A stretch of 35,349 bases of DNA from Desulfobacterium sp. (GTDB lineage: Bacteria; Desulfobacterota; Desulfobacteria; Desulfobacterales; SURF-7): NCBI GenBank assembly GCA_013824585.1, contig PNOB01000004.1:1-35349 (forward strand), written 5' to 3'. This document shows, piece after piece, positions 1 through 7,952 of this stretch. The notes beneath the pieces were generated by a model. That model saw nothing but the letters and a program-made list of their open reading frames with translations, did no database searches and was not told the origin of the DNA. The position numbers and the translations under genes are program-made. Every line of letters starts with the position of its first letter. The stretch's first letter is position 1.

Positions 1-1029
1 GATGCTGCGCTTGTAAATGTTCCATTGATTCTTGAATTAGCTCTCAATCAGGGCAAAAGGTTTGGTTCCCGATTCAGGTCCGGGGCTAAAAGTATGCCGG
101 TCAAAAAAATGAAGTCCATGGATGATGTCAAAACCGCTTTTGAGGTTCAGCTTGCAGACCAGTTATCCCGGTTGATGAAAGATCTTCAAGCCATTGAAAT
201 TGCAAATCGAAAATACCATCCGACCCCTCTTTCAAGCTGCCTCCTGGACGGATGTCTTGAAAGCGGCATCTGCTCAACAGCAGGAGGCGCTCGCTATAAT
301 TTTTCCGGTATCCAGTGTGTGGCCCCTGCAGATACCGGCGATTCCCTTTATGCCATTGAAAAATCGGTATTTATGGATAAGAAAATTACGCTCCCTGCTC
401 TGGTGGAACAACTTATCCAGAATCTGCCGGACAAGCAACTCCGGGCTTATTTAAGAGGGATTGAAAAATTCGGCAATGATCATTCTGATGCGGATAAATG
501 GACGGTTTATGTGATTGATAAGTTTACCGATGAATTGAACCGATATCAAAATACCCGCGGCGGCCGTTATGTTACGGGCCTCTACTCGGTTACTTTACAT
601 GAATACTACGGAAGAATAACAGGTGCTCTTCCAAACGGCAGGAAAATGGGAGAGAGCTTTGCTTCAGGAATTTCTCCCTCCAATGGAATGGACAGGCTTG
701 GCCCGACAGCGCTCATCAATTCGATCAATCGAATCGATTTTACCAAAACCGCCAATGGAATCAACTTTAACCTGAAATTTGACAGCCAGACACTCCGGGG
801 ATCAACCGGTAAGCTTGCATTAAAAAACCTATTGTCAACCTATTTCAGAAAAGGAGGCATGCAGGCCCAGGTGAATGTCCTGGACCCAGCCATATTACTT
901 GCTGCAAAGGAAAATCCGGATCTGTATCCCAATCTTCTTGTCCGGGTTTCCGGTTATTCAGCCTATTTCAACGATCTTTCACCGAAAATGAAGGATGAAA
1001 TTATCCAGAGAAGCTGTCTTAAAAACTGA
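1..1029 (+). CDS. glycyl radical enzyme (PFL/glycerol dehydratase superfamily), C-terminal part
   Basis: The reading frame is open from the first base, so this is the last 342 residues of a larger protein (family members are about 780-850 residues). The glycyl radical motif RVSGYSAYF is present, with the radical Gly 24 residues from the C-terminus, where the family carries it. Upstream, a DGCLESG...TAGGARYNFSG stretch matches the conserved barrel core of the PFL2/glycerol-dehydratase branch rather than classical pyruvate formate-lyase. The catalytic Cys loop that separates decarboxylases, dehydratases, C-S, C-N and succinate-adding lyases lies outside the window, so the substrate cannot be named. 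Known members need an activating radical-SAM enzyme; none is in the window, so it may lie upstream. The C-terminus (QRSCLKN) lacks the common RTE-type ending. The gene overlaps the end of the convergent ald by 11 bp, leaving no room for a terminator. Superfamily certain; subfamily open. Confidence 0.9.
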   Translation, partial: DAALVNVPLILELALNQGKRFGSRFRSGAKSMPVKKMKSMDDVKTAFEVQLADQLSRLMKDLQAIEIANRKYHPTPLSSCLLDGCLESGICSTAGGARYNFSGIQCVAPADTGDSLYAIEKSVFMDKKITLPALVEQLIQNLPDKQLRAYLRGIEKFGNDHSDADKWTVYVIDKFTDELNRYQNTRGGRYVTGLYSVTLHEYYGRITGALPNGRKMGESFASGISPSNGMDRLGPTALINSINRIDFTKTANGINFNLKFDSQTLRGSTGKLALKNLLSTYFRKGGMQAQVNVLDPAILLAAKENPDLYPNLLVRVSGYSAYFNDLSPKMKDEIIQRSCLKN

Positions 1030-2125
1030 CCGGTGAATGTTTCATCCCAAAAGCATTGGCAACCTCTTCACAGGTTAACTGCCCCTTGTAAACATTCAGG
1101 CCCTGTTCCAAAGCTGAATTTTCCTTCAGGGCTTTTTTCAAACCTTTATTCGCCAATTCCAGAACATATGAGAGAGTTGCATTGGTCAATGCATAGGTTG
1201 ATGTACGCGGTACAGCACCCGGCATATTGGCAACACAATAATGCACGATGTTATCAACAATATACATTGGATCATCATGGGTTGTGGGTTTGCTCGTTTC
1301 TGCGCATCCTCCCTGATCAATAGCAATATCAACCAATGCCGAACCGGGTTCCATGCCTTTAAGATAGTCTTTTTTGATCAGTTTGGGTGCTTTTGCTCCA
1401 GGTATCAATACCGCACCGATCACCAGATCTGCATTGAGAATACTTCGCTCCAGATTAACGGGATTTGACATCAATGTCACTGCTTGTGAATAAAAAAGAT
1501 GGTCTAGGTAGCGGAGTCTTTCCTGATTAATATCGAGAATGGTAACCCTGGCACCCATGCCAATGGCAACCTGTGCTGCATTAATCCCGGATATCCCTCC
1601 TCCGACAATGGTTACACGGGCAGGAGCAACACCCGGAACTCCGGATACAAGAAGTCCCTTTCCTCCATTTTTGGCTTCCAGACAGGCGCAACCCATTTGA
1701 ACAGAAAGCCTTCCGGCTACCGCACTCATGGGCGCAAGCAAGGGAAGAGATCCATTTTCAAGCTGAATGGTTTCATATGCGACTCCGATCACCTTTCGAT
1801 CCAGCAATACCTGGGTCAGTTTCTGATCCGCCGCAAGATGTAAAAATGTAAATAGAATCTGGCCTTCCTTCATCAAACCGAATTCCGGTTCAAGCGGTTC
1901 TTTCACCTTAATAATCAAGTCCGCTTCCGCCCAAACAGCATCCGGAGTATGTAGAATTCGGGCACCGGTTCGTACATACTCCTGATCGATAATTCCAGAA
2001 CCGTCGCCAGCCCCTTTTTCCACATAAACCGAATGCCCGCACTCTACAAGAGCCGCAACCCCGGCTGGTGTTAATGAAACCCTATTCTCCTTGACTTTTA
2101 TCTCTTTTGGAACCCCGATTTTCAT
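1019..2125 (-). CDS. ald: alanine dehydrogenase
   Basis: NAD-dependent alanine dehydrogenase: reversible oxidative deamination of L-alanine to pyruvate and ammonia in the cytoplasm. The 368 residues match the usual family length. Visible landmarks are the N-terminal [16 protein letters not shown] substrate-domain start with its Arg, the KVKEPL Lys, the [10 protein letters not shown] segment carrying the catalytic His, the Rossmann loop [14 protein letters not shown], and [14 protein letters not shown] with the catalytic Asp. A strong AGGAGGT lies eight bases before the ATG. It sits 48 bp downstream of the TetR-type gene on the same strand and may be co-transcribed with it. In anaerobes this enzyme often regenerates pyruvate as amino acceptor for a transaminase. 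An aminotransferase lies in the adjacent divergent operon, so such coupling is possible but inferred. Confidence 0.95.
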   Translation of the reverse strand: MKIGVPKEIKVKENRVSLTPAGVAALVECGHSVYVEKGAGDGSGIIDQEYVRTGARILHTPDAVWAEADLIIKVKEPLEPEFGLMKEGQILFTFLHLAADQKLTQVLLDRKVIGVAYETIQLENGSLPLLAPMSAVAGRLSVQMGCACLEAKNGGKGLLVSGVPGVAPARVTIVGGGISGINAAQVAIGMGARVTILDINQERLRYLDHLFYSQAVTLMSNPVNLERSILNADLVIGAVLIPGAKAPKLIKKDYLKGMEPGSALVDIAIDQGGCAETSKPTTHDDPMYIVDNIVHYCVANMPGAVPRTSTYALTNATLSYVLELANKGLKKALKENSALEQGLNVYKGQLTCEEVANAFGMKHSPVSF

Positions 2126-2173
2126 GGTAAATTACCTCCTGGATCAAAAATGTGATAATGTCTACTTGCTTAT

Positions 2174-2881
2174 TTATTTCCCCGCCTTTGGATGTGAAGA
2201 AAGTGCATTTCTGATAAAATGCATCATTCCCTGAATGATTTTTTCATCATGGTCGTTAACTTCTTCACCGACGAATATCTTCATTCTCTCCCGAAAATAA
2301 TCGGTTGTATAAGAGTACTGTAATAAAAGGATCAAGTTATCCAAACAAAAGGAGGCAACATACTCATCAATTTCAGGATCAACGATTCCTGATTTTTTTG
2401 ATTCTGAGAGCATGGAACGATAAAACAGTGCAGAGATCGTTTCCATCTTGCGGGAAAGCAATATTGAAAGATGTGATAGCCCTTGGGAAGTAATATCAAG
2501 ATAGATCTGATTTAACTCCGGATATTTCTTTGTGTACTTCTGGGCAGCCCGTAAGAGTCTTTCAATTTTATCAAAAATATCCCCTTTTTCAAGATCGATT
2601 TCAGAAATTACCTTTTCAAGAACCTGATAACCGTAATCCATAACAGTCAAAAACAGGTCTTCCTTGGAATTGAAATAATTGTACATGGACCCGATACTGA
2701 CCCCTGCCTTTTTTGCAATAACATTGATATTCGCAGCTTTGAGTCCATGCTTTGCAAATTCCGAAACAGCCACAGTTTGGATTTTCTCCCGCTTTTCCGG
2801 AGAGATCTTTTGAAAAGCCTCTTTAAAGTGTTTAAGCTGTGTATATCCATCTTTTTGATCTATCTTATATCTATTTTTCAT
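2174..2881 (-). CDS. TetR/AcrR-family transcriptional regulator
   Basis: A 235-residue one-component repressor-type protein. The N-terminal helix-turn-helix is at about residues 40-75 (INVIAKKAGVSIGSMYNYF followed by NSKEDLF), the classic TetR recognition-helix pattern. The remainder is helical and should form the ligand-binding and dimerisation domain; it carries no diagnostic motif, so the effector is unknown. About 30 extra residues precede the HTH, longer than the usual TetR N-arm. The gene is divergent from the SCP2/aminotransferase/transketolase operon across a 120-bp gap that contains a small inverted repeat and a promoter-like sequence. This is the arrangement expected for a local regulator acting on both sides. 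Family assignment is firm; the target is inferred from position. Confidence 0.9.
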   Translation of the reverse strand: MKNRYKIDQKDGYTQLKHFKEAFQKISPEKREKIQTVAVSEFAKHGLKAANINVIAKKAGVSIGSMYNYFNSKEDLFLTVMDYGYQVLEKVISEIDLEKGDIFDKIERLLRAAQKYTKKYPELNQIYLDITSQGLSHLSILLSRKMETISALFYRSMLSESKKSGIVDPEIDEYVASFCLDNLILLLQYSYTTDYFRERMKIFVGEEVNDHDEKIIQGMMHFIRNALSSHPKAGK

Positions 2882-2895
2882 AAAACAAATTCCAC

Positions 2896-2924
2896 TTGAC
2901 TTTTATACTCTGTTTTGTTTTAGT
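2896..2924 (+). promoter_or_regulatory. candidate sigma-70 promoter of the SCP2/aminotransferase/transketolase operon
   Basis: TTGACT, a 17-base spacer, then TTTAGT (4 of 6 matches to the -10 consensus), pointing at the operon that starts about 80 bp downstream. The -35 is good and the -10 is weak. The position just upstream of a palindrome fits a repressible promoter. Confidence 0.4.
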
Positions 2925-2935
2925 AAAAAAAATTA

Positions 2936-2951
2936 GAGTGAGTTATCACTC
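2936..2951. promoter_or_regulatory. inverted repeat, candidate operator for the adjacent TetR-type regulator
   Basis: GAGTGA-GTTA-TCACTC is a perfect six-base inverted repeat around a four-base centre, in the divergent intergenic region. It would lie near the start of transcription from the candidate promoter just upstream. TetR proteins typically bind short palindromes in such gaps. That this protein binds this site is inferred. Confidence 0.4.
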
Positions 2952-3001
2952 ATTTTTTATGATAGCATATTTTTTCCCCCCAGACAATAGGAGGATTTTT
3001 C

Positions 3002-3763
3002 ATGGGTCATGAACTGATTAAAGCCCGACTCAACCTCTATGCTGTAATGAAAAACCTTGAAGATCTCGTGCAATTTGATCCGGAAATGGCCGCTCTATCA
3101 AAAACGTGGAATGTGTCCATACAGTTTTCCGTACTATTCGGGCCAAAGGCATTTATCGAGTTTCAAAACGGAAGATGCCGGGTAGAAAAAGGCAAGCTTT
3201 CCAAACCCACCATCAGGCTGTTTTTTATCTCTCCTGCACATTTAAACTGGATGATGGATGGCAAGGGATTTCCCATTCCCTTAAAAGGATTTACAAAAAT
3301 ACCATTCCTGAACGGCGATTTTCAAAAACTGACTAAGAAACTGGAATACTACCTTAAGCCGACAGATGATCTCCTGAAGGATGAAAAATACGTTGAACTC
3401 AATACCCGATTCACATTAAACACGGCTGCCCATGCCATTCCGGAAATTGGAAACCTGGATCGGATCGGCAAACATGCTGTCTCTCATATCCAGACCGGTG
3501 ATATTCTCATGAAGATTTTGCCGGATGGACCAGCCGTAACCTTACGGGTTCGAAACGGAATCATAACCCCCCTTCCAGAAGAGACAGACAGGCCCATGGC
3601 GTGCCTGTATATGAAAAACATACGGGTTGCAAACGATTTCCTGAATGCAAAACTGGATGCATTCACGGCGATAGCATCCGGTGATGTGATGATTAAAGGT
3701 CAAACCCCCATGCTGGATTCCATGGGTCTGATATTGGACAGAATCCCGGTCTATCTGGGGTAA
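3002..3763 (+). CDS. SCP2-like (sterol-carrier-fold) protein, first copy
   Basis: A 253-residue soluble protein without signal peptide or membrane segment. The pattern of an amphipathic beta segment (IQFSVLFGPKAFIEFQNGRC) followed by KPTIRLFFISPAHLNWMMDGK resembles SCP2-type lipid-binding domains. A second weaker lobe with the same pattern (VTLRVRNGIITPLPEET, then NDFLNAKLDAFTAIASGDV) follows at about residues 175-250. The same two-lobe layout recurs in the last gene of this operon, so the two are probably paralogs that bracket the enzymes. A good RBS (AGGAGG) precedes the ATG. It could bind a hydrophobic substrate or intermediate and hand it to the neighbouring enzymes, but no catalytic residue supports an enzymatic role. 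Fold assignment is moderate; function is unknown. Confidence 0.65.
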   Translation: MGHELIKARLNLYAVMKNLEDLVQFDPEMAALSKTWNVSIQFSVLFGPKAFIEFQNGRCRVEKGKLSKPTIRLFFISPAHLNWMMDGKGFPIPLKGFTKIPFLNGDFQKLTKKLEYYLKPTDDLLKDEKYVELNTRFTLNTAAHAIPEIGNLDRIGKHAVSHIQTGDILMKILPDGPAVTLRVRNGIITPLPEETDRPMACLYMKNIRVANDFLNAKLDAFTAIASGDVMIKGQTPMLDSMGLILDRIPVYLG

Positions 3764-3815
3764 GCATTGAACAGATGATAAAGGCTGTCTATCCGTAACA
3801 ATGAAGGAATTGCAT

Positions 3816-5066
3816 ATGAAATCATACCAATATTCAAAATCACAGGAACTGTTTAAACGAGCCGCAAAGGTTATTCCCTGCGGTATTTACGGGCATTTCA
3901 GTCCTGCCCCTCTTGTGCCCGCAACATCCTATCCATTTTATACAGCAAGATCTGCTGGTGCCAGATTCTGGGATGTGGATGGAAATGAGTTTATTGATTA
4001 CATGTGTGCTTACGGCCCCATGATTTTAGGATATAACCATCCAAATGTTGATCAGGCTGCTGCAAACCAAATCAAGTTATCCAATTGTACCACCGGTGCA
4101 CCCAGCGTCATGGTTGAACTGGCTGAGTTCATGGTGGACTTGATTCCAGCAGCAGACTGGGTGTTTTTTGCAAAAAACGGTGCTGATGTGACCAACTATT
4201 CAACCATGATTGCCCGGGATGCGACTGGAAGGAAAAAAATTGTTATGATCAAAGGCGCCTACCATGGAGCTTCCTCATGGATGCAGGCGCCGGGCCATCA
4301 TGGGACAATTGAAGAAGATGCTGAGAATATCATCCGTGTGCCTTGGAATGATGTTTCCGCATTTGAAAAAGCAATCGAGAACAATCCAGACGATATCGCC
4401 GGTTTTATTGCAACCCCTTATCATGTTCCAGCGTTTGCAGACAATGAACTGCCGGATGAAGGATATTGGAAAAAAATAGAATCCCTTTGCAGAAAAAATG
4501 GGATTGTTCTCATTGTCGATGACATACGTCACGGTTTTAGATTGAATATGGGAGGCTCCTGCAAATATTTCGGATTTACACCGGATCTGATATGCTTCTG
4601 CAAAGCCCTTGCAAACGGATACCCGATTTCCGCACTCATGGGGAGCCAAGCACTCAAAGATGTCACGGCACGGGTTTTTTACACCGGAAGCTATTGGTTC
4701 CAGGCAGAACCCATGGCTGCCGCCCTTGAAACCCTGAAAGAGCTGAAACGGATGGATGGCCCAAAAACAATATTATCCATTGGCAAAAAACTTTTAGATG
4801 GACTGGTTGATATGGCTAAAGGTTATGGGTATGATTTAAAGGTAACAGGCGCTCCCTCCATGCCCTACTTGAGAATCACCAATGATGAAAGCCTGATGCT
4901 TCACCAGGACTGGTGTGCTGAATGCACCCGACGAGGGGCCTACTTTACATCTCATCACAACTGGTTTCTTTCAACAGCCCATACAGATGAGGATATTCAG
5001 CAAACATTTACAATTGCAGATGATGCATTTCAATCCATCAAAAAGCAATATGGTAATCGATTTTAG
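3816..5066 (+). CDS. class III PLP-dependent aminotransferase, glutamate-1-semialdehyde aminomutase-like
   Basis: A 416-residue fold-type I PLP enzyme of class III. Seen are WDVDGNEFIDYMCAYGP near the N-terminus, AKNGAD (about 119-124, cofactor phosphate region), GAYHG (147-151), VDDIRHGFR with the PLP-pyridine Asp near 235, and the Schiff-base Lys263 in PDLICFCKALANGYP. The usual DEVRTGFR signature is altered (DD-I-R-H), which argues against a housekeeping HemL. CKALANGYPISALMG resembles HemL-like aminotransferases of secondary or catabolic pathways. The ATG at 3816 is preferred over one 15 bases upstream because AAGGAA lies six bases before it. Its place directly before a split transketolase suggests that it makes or consumes a short aldehyde or ketose linked to that enzyme. 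The amino donor and substrate are unknown. Confidence 0.85.
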   Translation: MKSYQYSKSQELFKRAAKVIPCGIYGHFSPAPLVPATSYPFYTARSAGARFWDVDGNEFIDYMCAYGPMILGYNHPNVDQAAANQIKLSNCTTGAPSVMVELAEFMVDLIPAADWVFFAKNGADVTNYSTMIARDATGRKKIVMIKGAYHGASSWMQAPGHHGTIEEDAENIIRVPWNDVSAFEKAIENNPDDIAGFIATPYHVPAFADNELPDEGYWKKIESLCRKNGIVLIVDDIRHGFRLNMGGSCKYFGFTPDLICFCKALANGYPISALMGSQALKDVTARVFYTGSYWFQAEPMAAALETLKELKRMDGPKTILSIGKKLLDGLVDMAKGYGYDLKVTGAPSMPYLRITNDESLMLHQDWCAECTRRGAYFTSHHNWFLSTAHTDEDIQQTFTIADDAFQSIKKQYGNRF

Positions 5067-5127
5067 CACAAAGGGTAAAACAAAACGCAGCAAACACGAT
5101 AAAAATCCAGCACAACAGGAGGAGAAA

Positions 5128-5985
5128 ATGCCGGTTACAGATCAGGAAATCAAAGTATTACATGAAAAGGCATGCCAGTTACGGAAGGATATTATCGATA
5201 TCACTTACTGGGCCGGTGGGGCTCATATCGGTGGCGCCATGAGCATGGTTGAAATACTGATCCTTCTCTACTACAAGTATATGAAAATTGACCCAAAAAA
5301 TCCGACCTGGAAGGAGAGAGACCGGATGGTTCTGAGTAAAGGCCATGGCGGTGTGGGGTATGCCCCGCTGCTTGCCCGAAAAGGATATTTTGATTTTCAA
5401 GATCTGAAAGAATTCAACAAATTCAAGTCTCCATTTGGAATGCACCTGGACAGCCTGAAAGTGAAAGGCGTGGATGTTTCCACCGGCTCACTGGGTCATG
5501 GCCTTCCCATGGCAGTCGGGATGTCATTAGGAGCCAGGGTACAAAAACAGTCCTGGCTCACATACTGTATTTTAGGTGATGGCGAATGCAATGAAGGCTC
5601 GATCTGGGAAGCAGCCATGGCCGCCTCCCATTTTAAGCTGACCAACCTGATAACCTTTGTTGACCGGAATAGACTGATGATCGATGGAACAACAGAAGAG
5701 ATCATGGGACTTGAACCTTTTGTTGATAAATGGAAAGCGTTTGGTTTTGTTGTTAAGGAAGTGGATGGCCACAATTTCACCGCTCTTGCAGATGCAATCG
5801 AATCCGCCCAAAAAGAAACCAAAGCTCCGGTTGTCATCATCGCAAACACATTTAAGGGCAAGGGCGTTGACTTTATGGAAAACAATGTAAAGTGGCATTA
5901 CGGAGGTCTGGATACAGATCTGGTTGAAAAAGCAAAGGCATCTGTAGACCGAATGTATGAACAGGCGATTAACCTCAAAAAATAG
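5128..5985 (+). CDS. transketolase, N-terminal (thiamine diphosphate-binding) subunit
   Basis: A 285-residue protein matching the N-terminal half of transketolase. It has the GAHIGGAMSMVEI opening, the VLSKGHGGVGYAP loop, STGSLGHGLPMAVG, and the thiamine diphosphate/Mg motif GDGECNEG at about 150-157 with the downstream Asn in TFVDRNRL. The family transfers a two-carbon ketol unit between a ketose and an aldose. The frame is open upstream into the aminotransferase gene, but AGGAGGAG just before the ATG at 5128 fixes the start. The C-terminal half follows 34 bp later as a separate gene; split transketolases of this kind are common in bacteria and archaea. Because it shares an operon with an aminotransferase and SCP2-like proteins, a specialised acceptor or donor seems likelier than the pentose phosphate pathway. 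That is inference. Confidence 0.92.
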   Translation: MPVTDQEIKVLHEKACQLRKDIIDITYWAGGAHIGGAMSMVEILILLYYKYMKIDPKNPTWKERDRMVLSKGHGGVGYAPLLARKGYFDFQDLKEFNKFKSPFGMHLDSLKVKGVDVSTGSLGHGLPMAVGMSLGARVQKQSWLTYCILGDGECNEGSIWEAAMAASHFKLTNLITFVDRNRLMIDGTTEEIMGLEPFVDKWKAFGFVVKEVDGHNFTALADAIESAQKETKAPVVIIANTFKGKGVDFMENNVKWHYGGLDTDLVEKAKASVDRMYEQAINLKK

Positions 5986-6019
5986 TGACTTGTTTGACAA
6001 TAAAGAAGAGGAGGGCGCA

Positions 6020-7030
6020 ATGACAGAAGGCTTAACATGGACAGTCTATGATGCCGATACAATGACACAGTCAGAAATATATGGTGAAGTTCTTTGCCGG
6101 TTAGGAGAAGAAAACCCAAGAATTGTCGGTCTGTCGGCGGATCTGGCCAACTCCACAAAGATCGGAAAATTTGGCAAAAAATTCCCGGATCGTTTTTTTA
6201 ATGTTGGGATTGCCGAACAAAATCTTTTTGGTGTAGCCGCAGGTCTTGCCAAAACAGGTCTGATTCCCTTTGTCTCAACCATGGCAGCATTCACCGCCAT
6301 GAGGGGAGCGGAGCAAGTACGCACAGATATATGCTACCAGAACCTGAACTGTAAAATCATCGCCACCCATGCCGGCACCTCATTTGGCTCTGCCGGCACA
6401 ACCCACCATTGCACGGAAGATCTTGCAATCATGAGATCTTTCGCCAATATGACTGTGATTGCTCCGGCTGATGGAATTGAAACTGCAAAGGCTGTAAAAG
6501 CCTGTGTAGACTACCCTGGGCCAGTGTATATCCGCATTGGAAGAGGGTTTGAACCCAAATTTTATGAAAATGAGGAGTATGATTTTCAAATCGGAAAAGC
6601 GATTGAGGTGAACCCAGGTACGGATATTACCCTGATCTGCTGTGGCGTTACCGTACTACAGGCTGCTGAGGCTGCAAAATTTCTCAAAGAAAATGACGAC
6701 CTGAGTGTACGGGTGCTGAACATGCATACCATCAAACCACTGGATGAAGAAGCAGTGATGGCTGCTGTTACGGACACCAGAAGAATCATCACCTTTGAAG
6801 ATCATACGATTCTCGGGGGGCTTGGAAGCGCTGTTGCCGATGTAATCGCTGCAAGCGGCAAAGGCTGTGCCTTTTCCAAGGTTGGCATCCCTGACTGTTA
6901 CTGCATTGTAGGATATCCGGAAGATCTTTGCAGCCACTACAAGCTGGATACCGATGGAATCATTGACAAGGTTCGGGAAGTCATGAAAATGGATTTTGAA
7001 GAGGCTGATGACTGGGAAGATGAGGTATAA
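6020..7030 (+). CDS. transketolase, C-terminal subunit
   Basis: A 336-residue partner of the preceding gene. It carries the pyrimidine-binding domain with the catalytic Glu in FFNVGIAEQNLFGVAAGLA (about 59-77), the SAGTTHHCTEDLAIMRS segment, and the C-terminal domain (VRVLNMHTIKPLDEE, TFEDHTILGGLGSAV). It should form the active site at the interface with the N-terminal subunit. GAAGAGGAGGG six bases before the ATG sets this start rather than upstream in-frame codons. The stop is followed after one base by the start of the second SCP2-like gene, so translation of the two is probably coupled. Length and domain content match split transketolase (or DXS-like) C-terminal subunits. The paired N-half with its GHG loop favours transketolase over DXS. 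Confidence 0.92.
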   Translation: MTEGLTWTVYDADTMTQSEIYGEVLCRLGEENPRIVGLSADLANSTKIGKFGKKFPDRFFNVGIAEQNLFGVAAGLAKTGLIPFVSTMAAFTAMRGAEQVRTDICYQNLNCKIIATHAGTSFGSAGTTHHCTEDLAIMRSFANMTVIAPADGIETAKAVKACVDYPGPVYIRIGRGFEPKFYENEEYDFQIGKAIEVNPGTDITLICCGVTVLQAAEAAKFLKENDDLSVRVLNMHTIKPLDEEAVMAAVTDTRRIITFEDHTILGGLGSAVADVIAASGKGCAFSKVGIPDCYCIVGYPEDLCSHYKLDTDGIIDKVREVMKMDFEEADDWEDEV

Positions 7031-7031
7031 C

Positions 7032-7808
7032 ATGGCTACTGAAAGAGATCTGCTGACCGCACGATTGTTTTTACGGGCGCTGTTTCCGGTGATGAAGGTT
7101 GTTCTTTCCGATGTTCCAAAAATGAAAAACCGTTTTAAGGATGTTACTGCAAAAATACAATTTGCAGCTCAAAACAGCGCGGGAGAAGTGGGTGCATATC
7201 TTGATTTTCAACAAGGGAACTTAGATATTGTTCAGGGGATCTGCTCGAATCCTGATATCTGTTTCGGGTTCGGCAGTGTAAAAAAAATGAACGATATGCT
7301 GGCTGGAAAACCGGTAATACCCAAAATTAAAGGCTTTCTGAAACTCGGGCTTTTAATCAAAATGTTCAGTCTTCTCCTGAGTCTGAAAATCCTGATGCCC
7401 AATGTAAGACCAACTGCCGATGATAAAAAACGGCTGAAGATCAAAATGACCATTTACATGATTACCACTGCACTCAGCCAGTATAATAAAGGTGGTGATC
7501 CGGAAATGATGCGCTGGACATCCAAACAGCCGGAGCGGATTTACCAAATGTCTGTCGATCATGAAGAAATCGCAGCATATCTCCGGGTAAAGGCGGGTAA
7601 AACAAAAGCCGGAAGAGGGTTTTACAAGCGCAGACGTCCCTTTGTGCATATGCGATTCAATGGGATTGACGGCGCGCTTCCGGTTATCCTGAATGAAGTG
7701 GATATGGTGACAGCAGTGAAAAACGAATATCTCCGTGTAGAAGGATCACCGGAATATGGACGCGATATCGGGGATTTCATGATGCGGATTCAGAATATGA
7801 TTACCTAA
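7032..7808 (+). CDS. SCP2-like protein, second copy
   Basis: A 258-residue soluble protein, the last gene of the unit. Its N-terminal lobe (AKIQFAAQNSAGEVGAYLDF, then SNPDICFGFGSVKKMNDMLAG and IPKIKGFLKLG) aligns by eye with the first SCP2-like protein. The C-terminal lobe (RVKAGKTKAGRG, then LPVILNEVDMVTAVKNEYLRVEG) repeats the pattern. A basic stretch, GFYKRRRPF, at about 197-205 has no counterpart in the first copy. A hydrophobic segment near residues 105-125 (LGLLIKMFSLLLSLKILM) could contact membrane or ligand. The ATG begins one base after the stop of the transketolase C-subunit, with GAGG just upstream, so it is translationally linked. Function unknown; a ligand-carrier role is inferred from the fold only. 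Confidence 0.65.
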   Translation: MATERDLLTARLFLRALFPVMKVVLSDVPKMKNRFKDVTAKIQFAAQNSAGEVGAYLDFQQGNLDIVQGICSNPDICFGFGSVKKMNDMLAGKPVIPKIKGFLKLGLLIKMFSLLLSLKILMPNVRPTADDKKRLKIKMTIYMITTALSQYNKGGDPEMMRWTSKQPERIYQMSVDHEEIAAYLRVKAGKTKAGRGFYKRRRPFVHMRFNGIDGALPVILNEVDMVTAVKNEYLRVEGSPEYGRDIGDFMMRIQNMIT

Positions 7809-7840
7809 GAACAACAAGGCCTTTTACCGCTGCTTTCATA

Positions 7841-7920
7841 AAATCCCCCTTTTGAGGGTAGGGGGGTGTACAACACCTGCTTTTTTACAGGTAGACACCC
7901 CCCCTACCCCAAGGGGGGAA
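7841..7920. terminator. long G/C-tract palindrome between convergent genes, possibly a dispersed repeat
   Basis: The left arm (TCCCCC..GAGGGTAGGGGGGTGT) and right arm (ACACCCCCCCTACCCC..GGGGGGA) pair over about 27 bases with small bulges. An inner ACCTG/CAGGT stem surrounds a T-run loop. The palindrome lies between the ends of the second SCP2-like gene and the first porin gene, so it can terminate transcription from both sides. Its length and the homopolymer tracts exceed a normal intrinsic terminator, so it may be one copy of a genome-wide palindromic element. Confidence 0.6.
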
Positions 7921-7952
7921 TAACTTTTAATGGAACAGTTTAGGTGCTTTTT

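Noticed and set aside
1-1029. Naming the GRE as isethionate sulfite-lyase, choline lyase or alkylsuccinate synthase
   Set aside because: The catalytic-Cys loop and N-terminal half are outside the window; only the superfamily can be defended.
4915-5127. Long N-terminal extension of the transketolase N-subunit into the aminotransferase gene
   Set aside because: The extension overlaps conserved aminotransferase sequence in another frame, and AGGAGGAG before 5128 marks the true start.
5496-6000. Antisense open frames of 129 and 142 codons across the transketolase genes
   Set aside because: They lie entirely opposite strongly conserved transketolase sequence with no ribosome binding site or family signal; they are shadows of its codon pattern.
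5128-7030. Assigning the split transketolase as a sulfo-transketolase of sulfoquinovose degradation
   Set aside because: Split subunits occur also in ordinary transketolases; no other sulfoquinovose gene (isomerase, sulfoacetaldehyde reductase, transporter) is in the window, and the GRE subtype is unknown.
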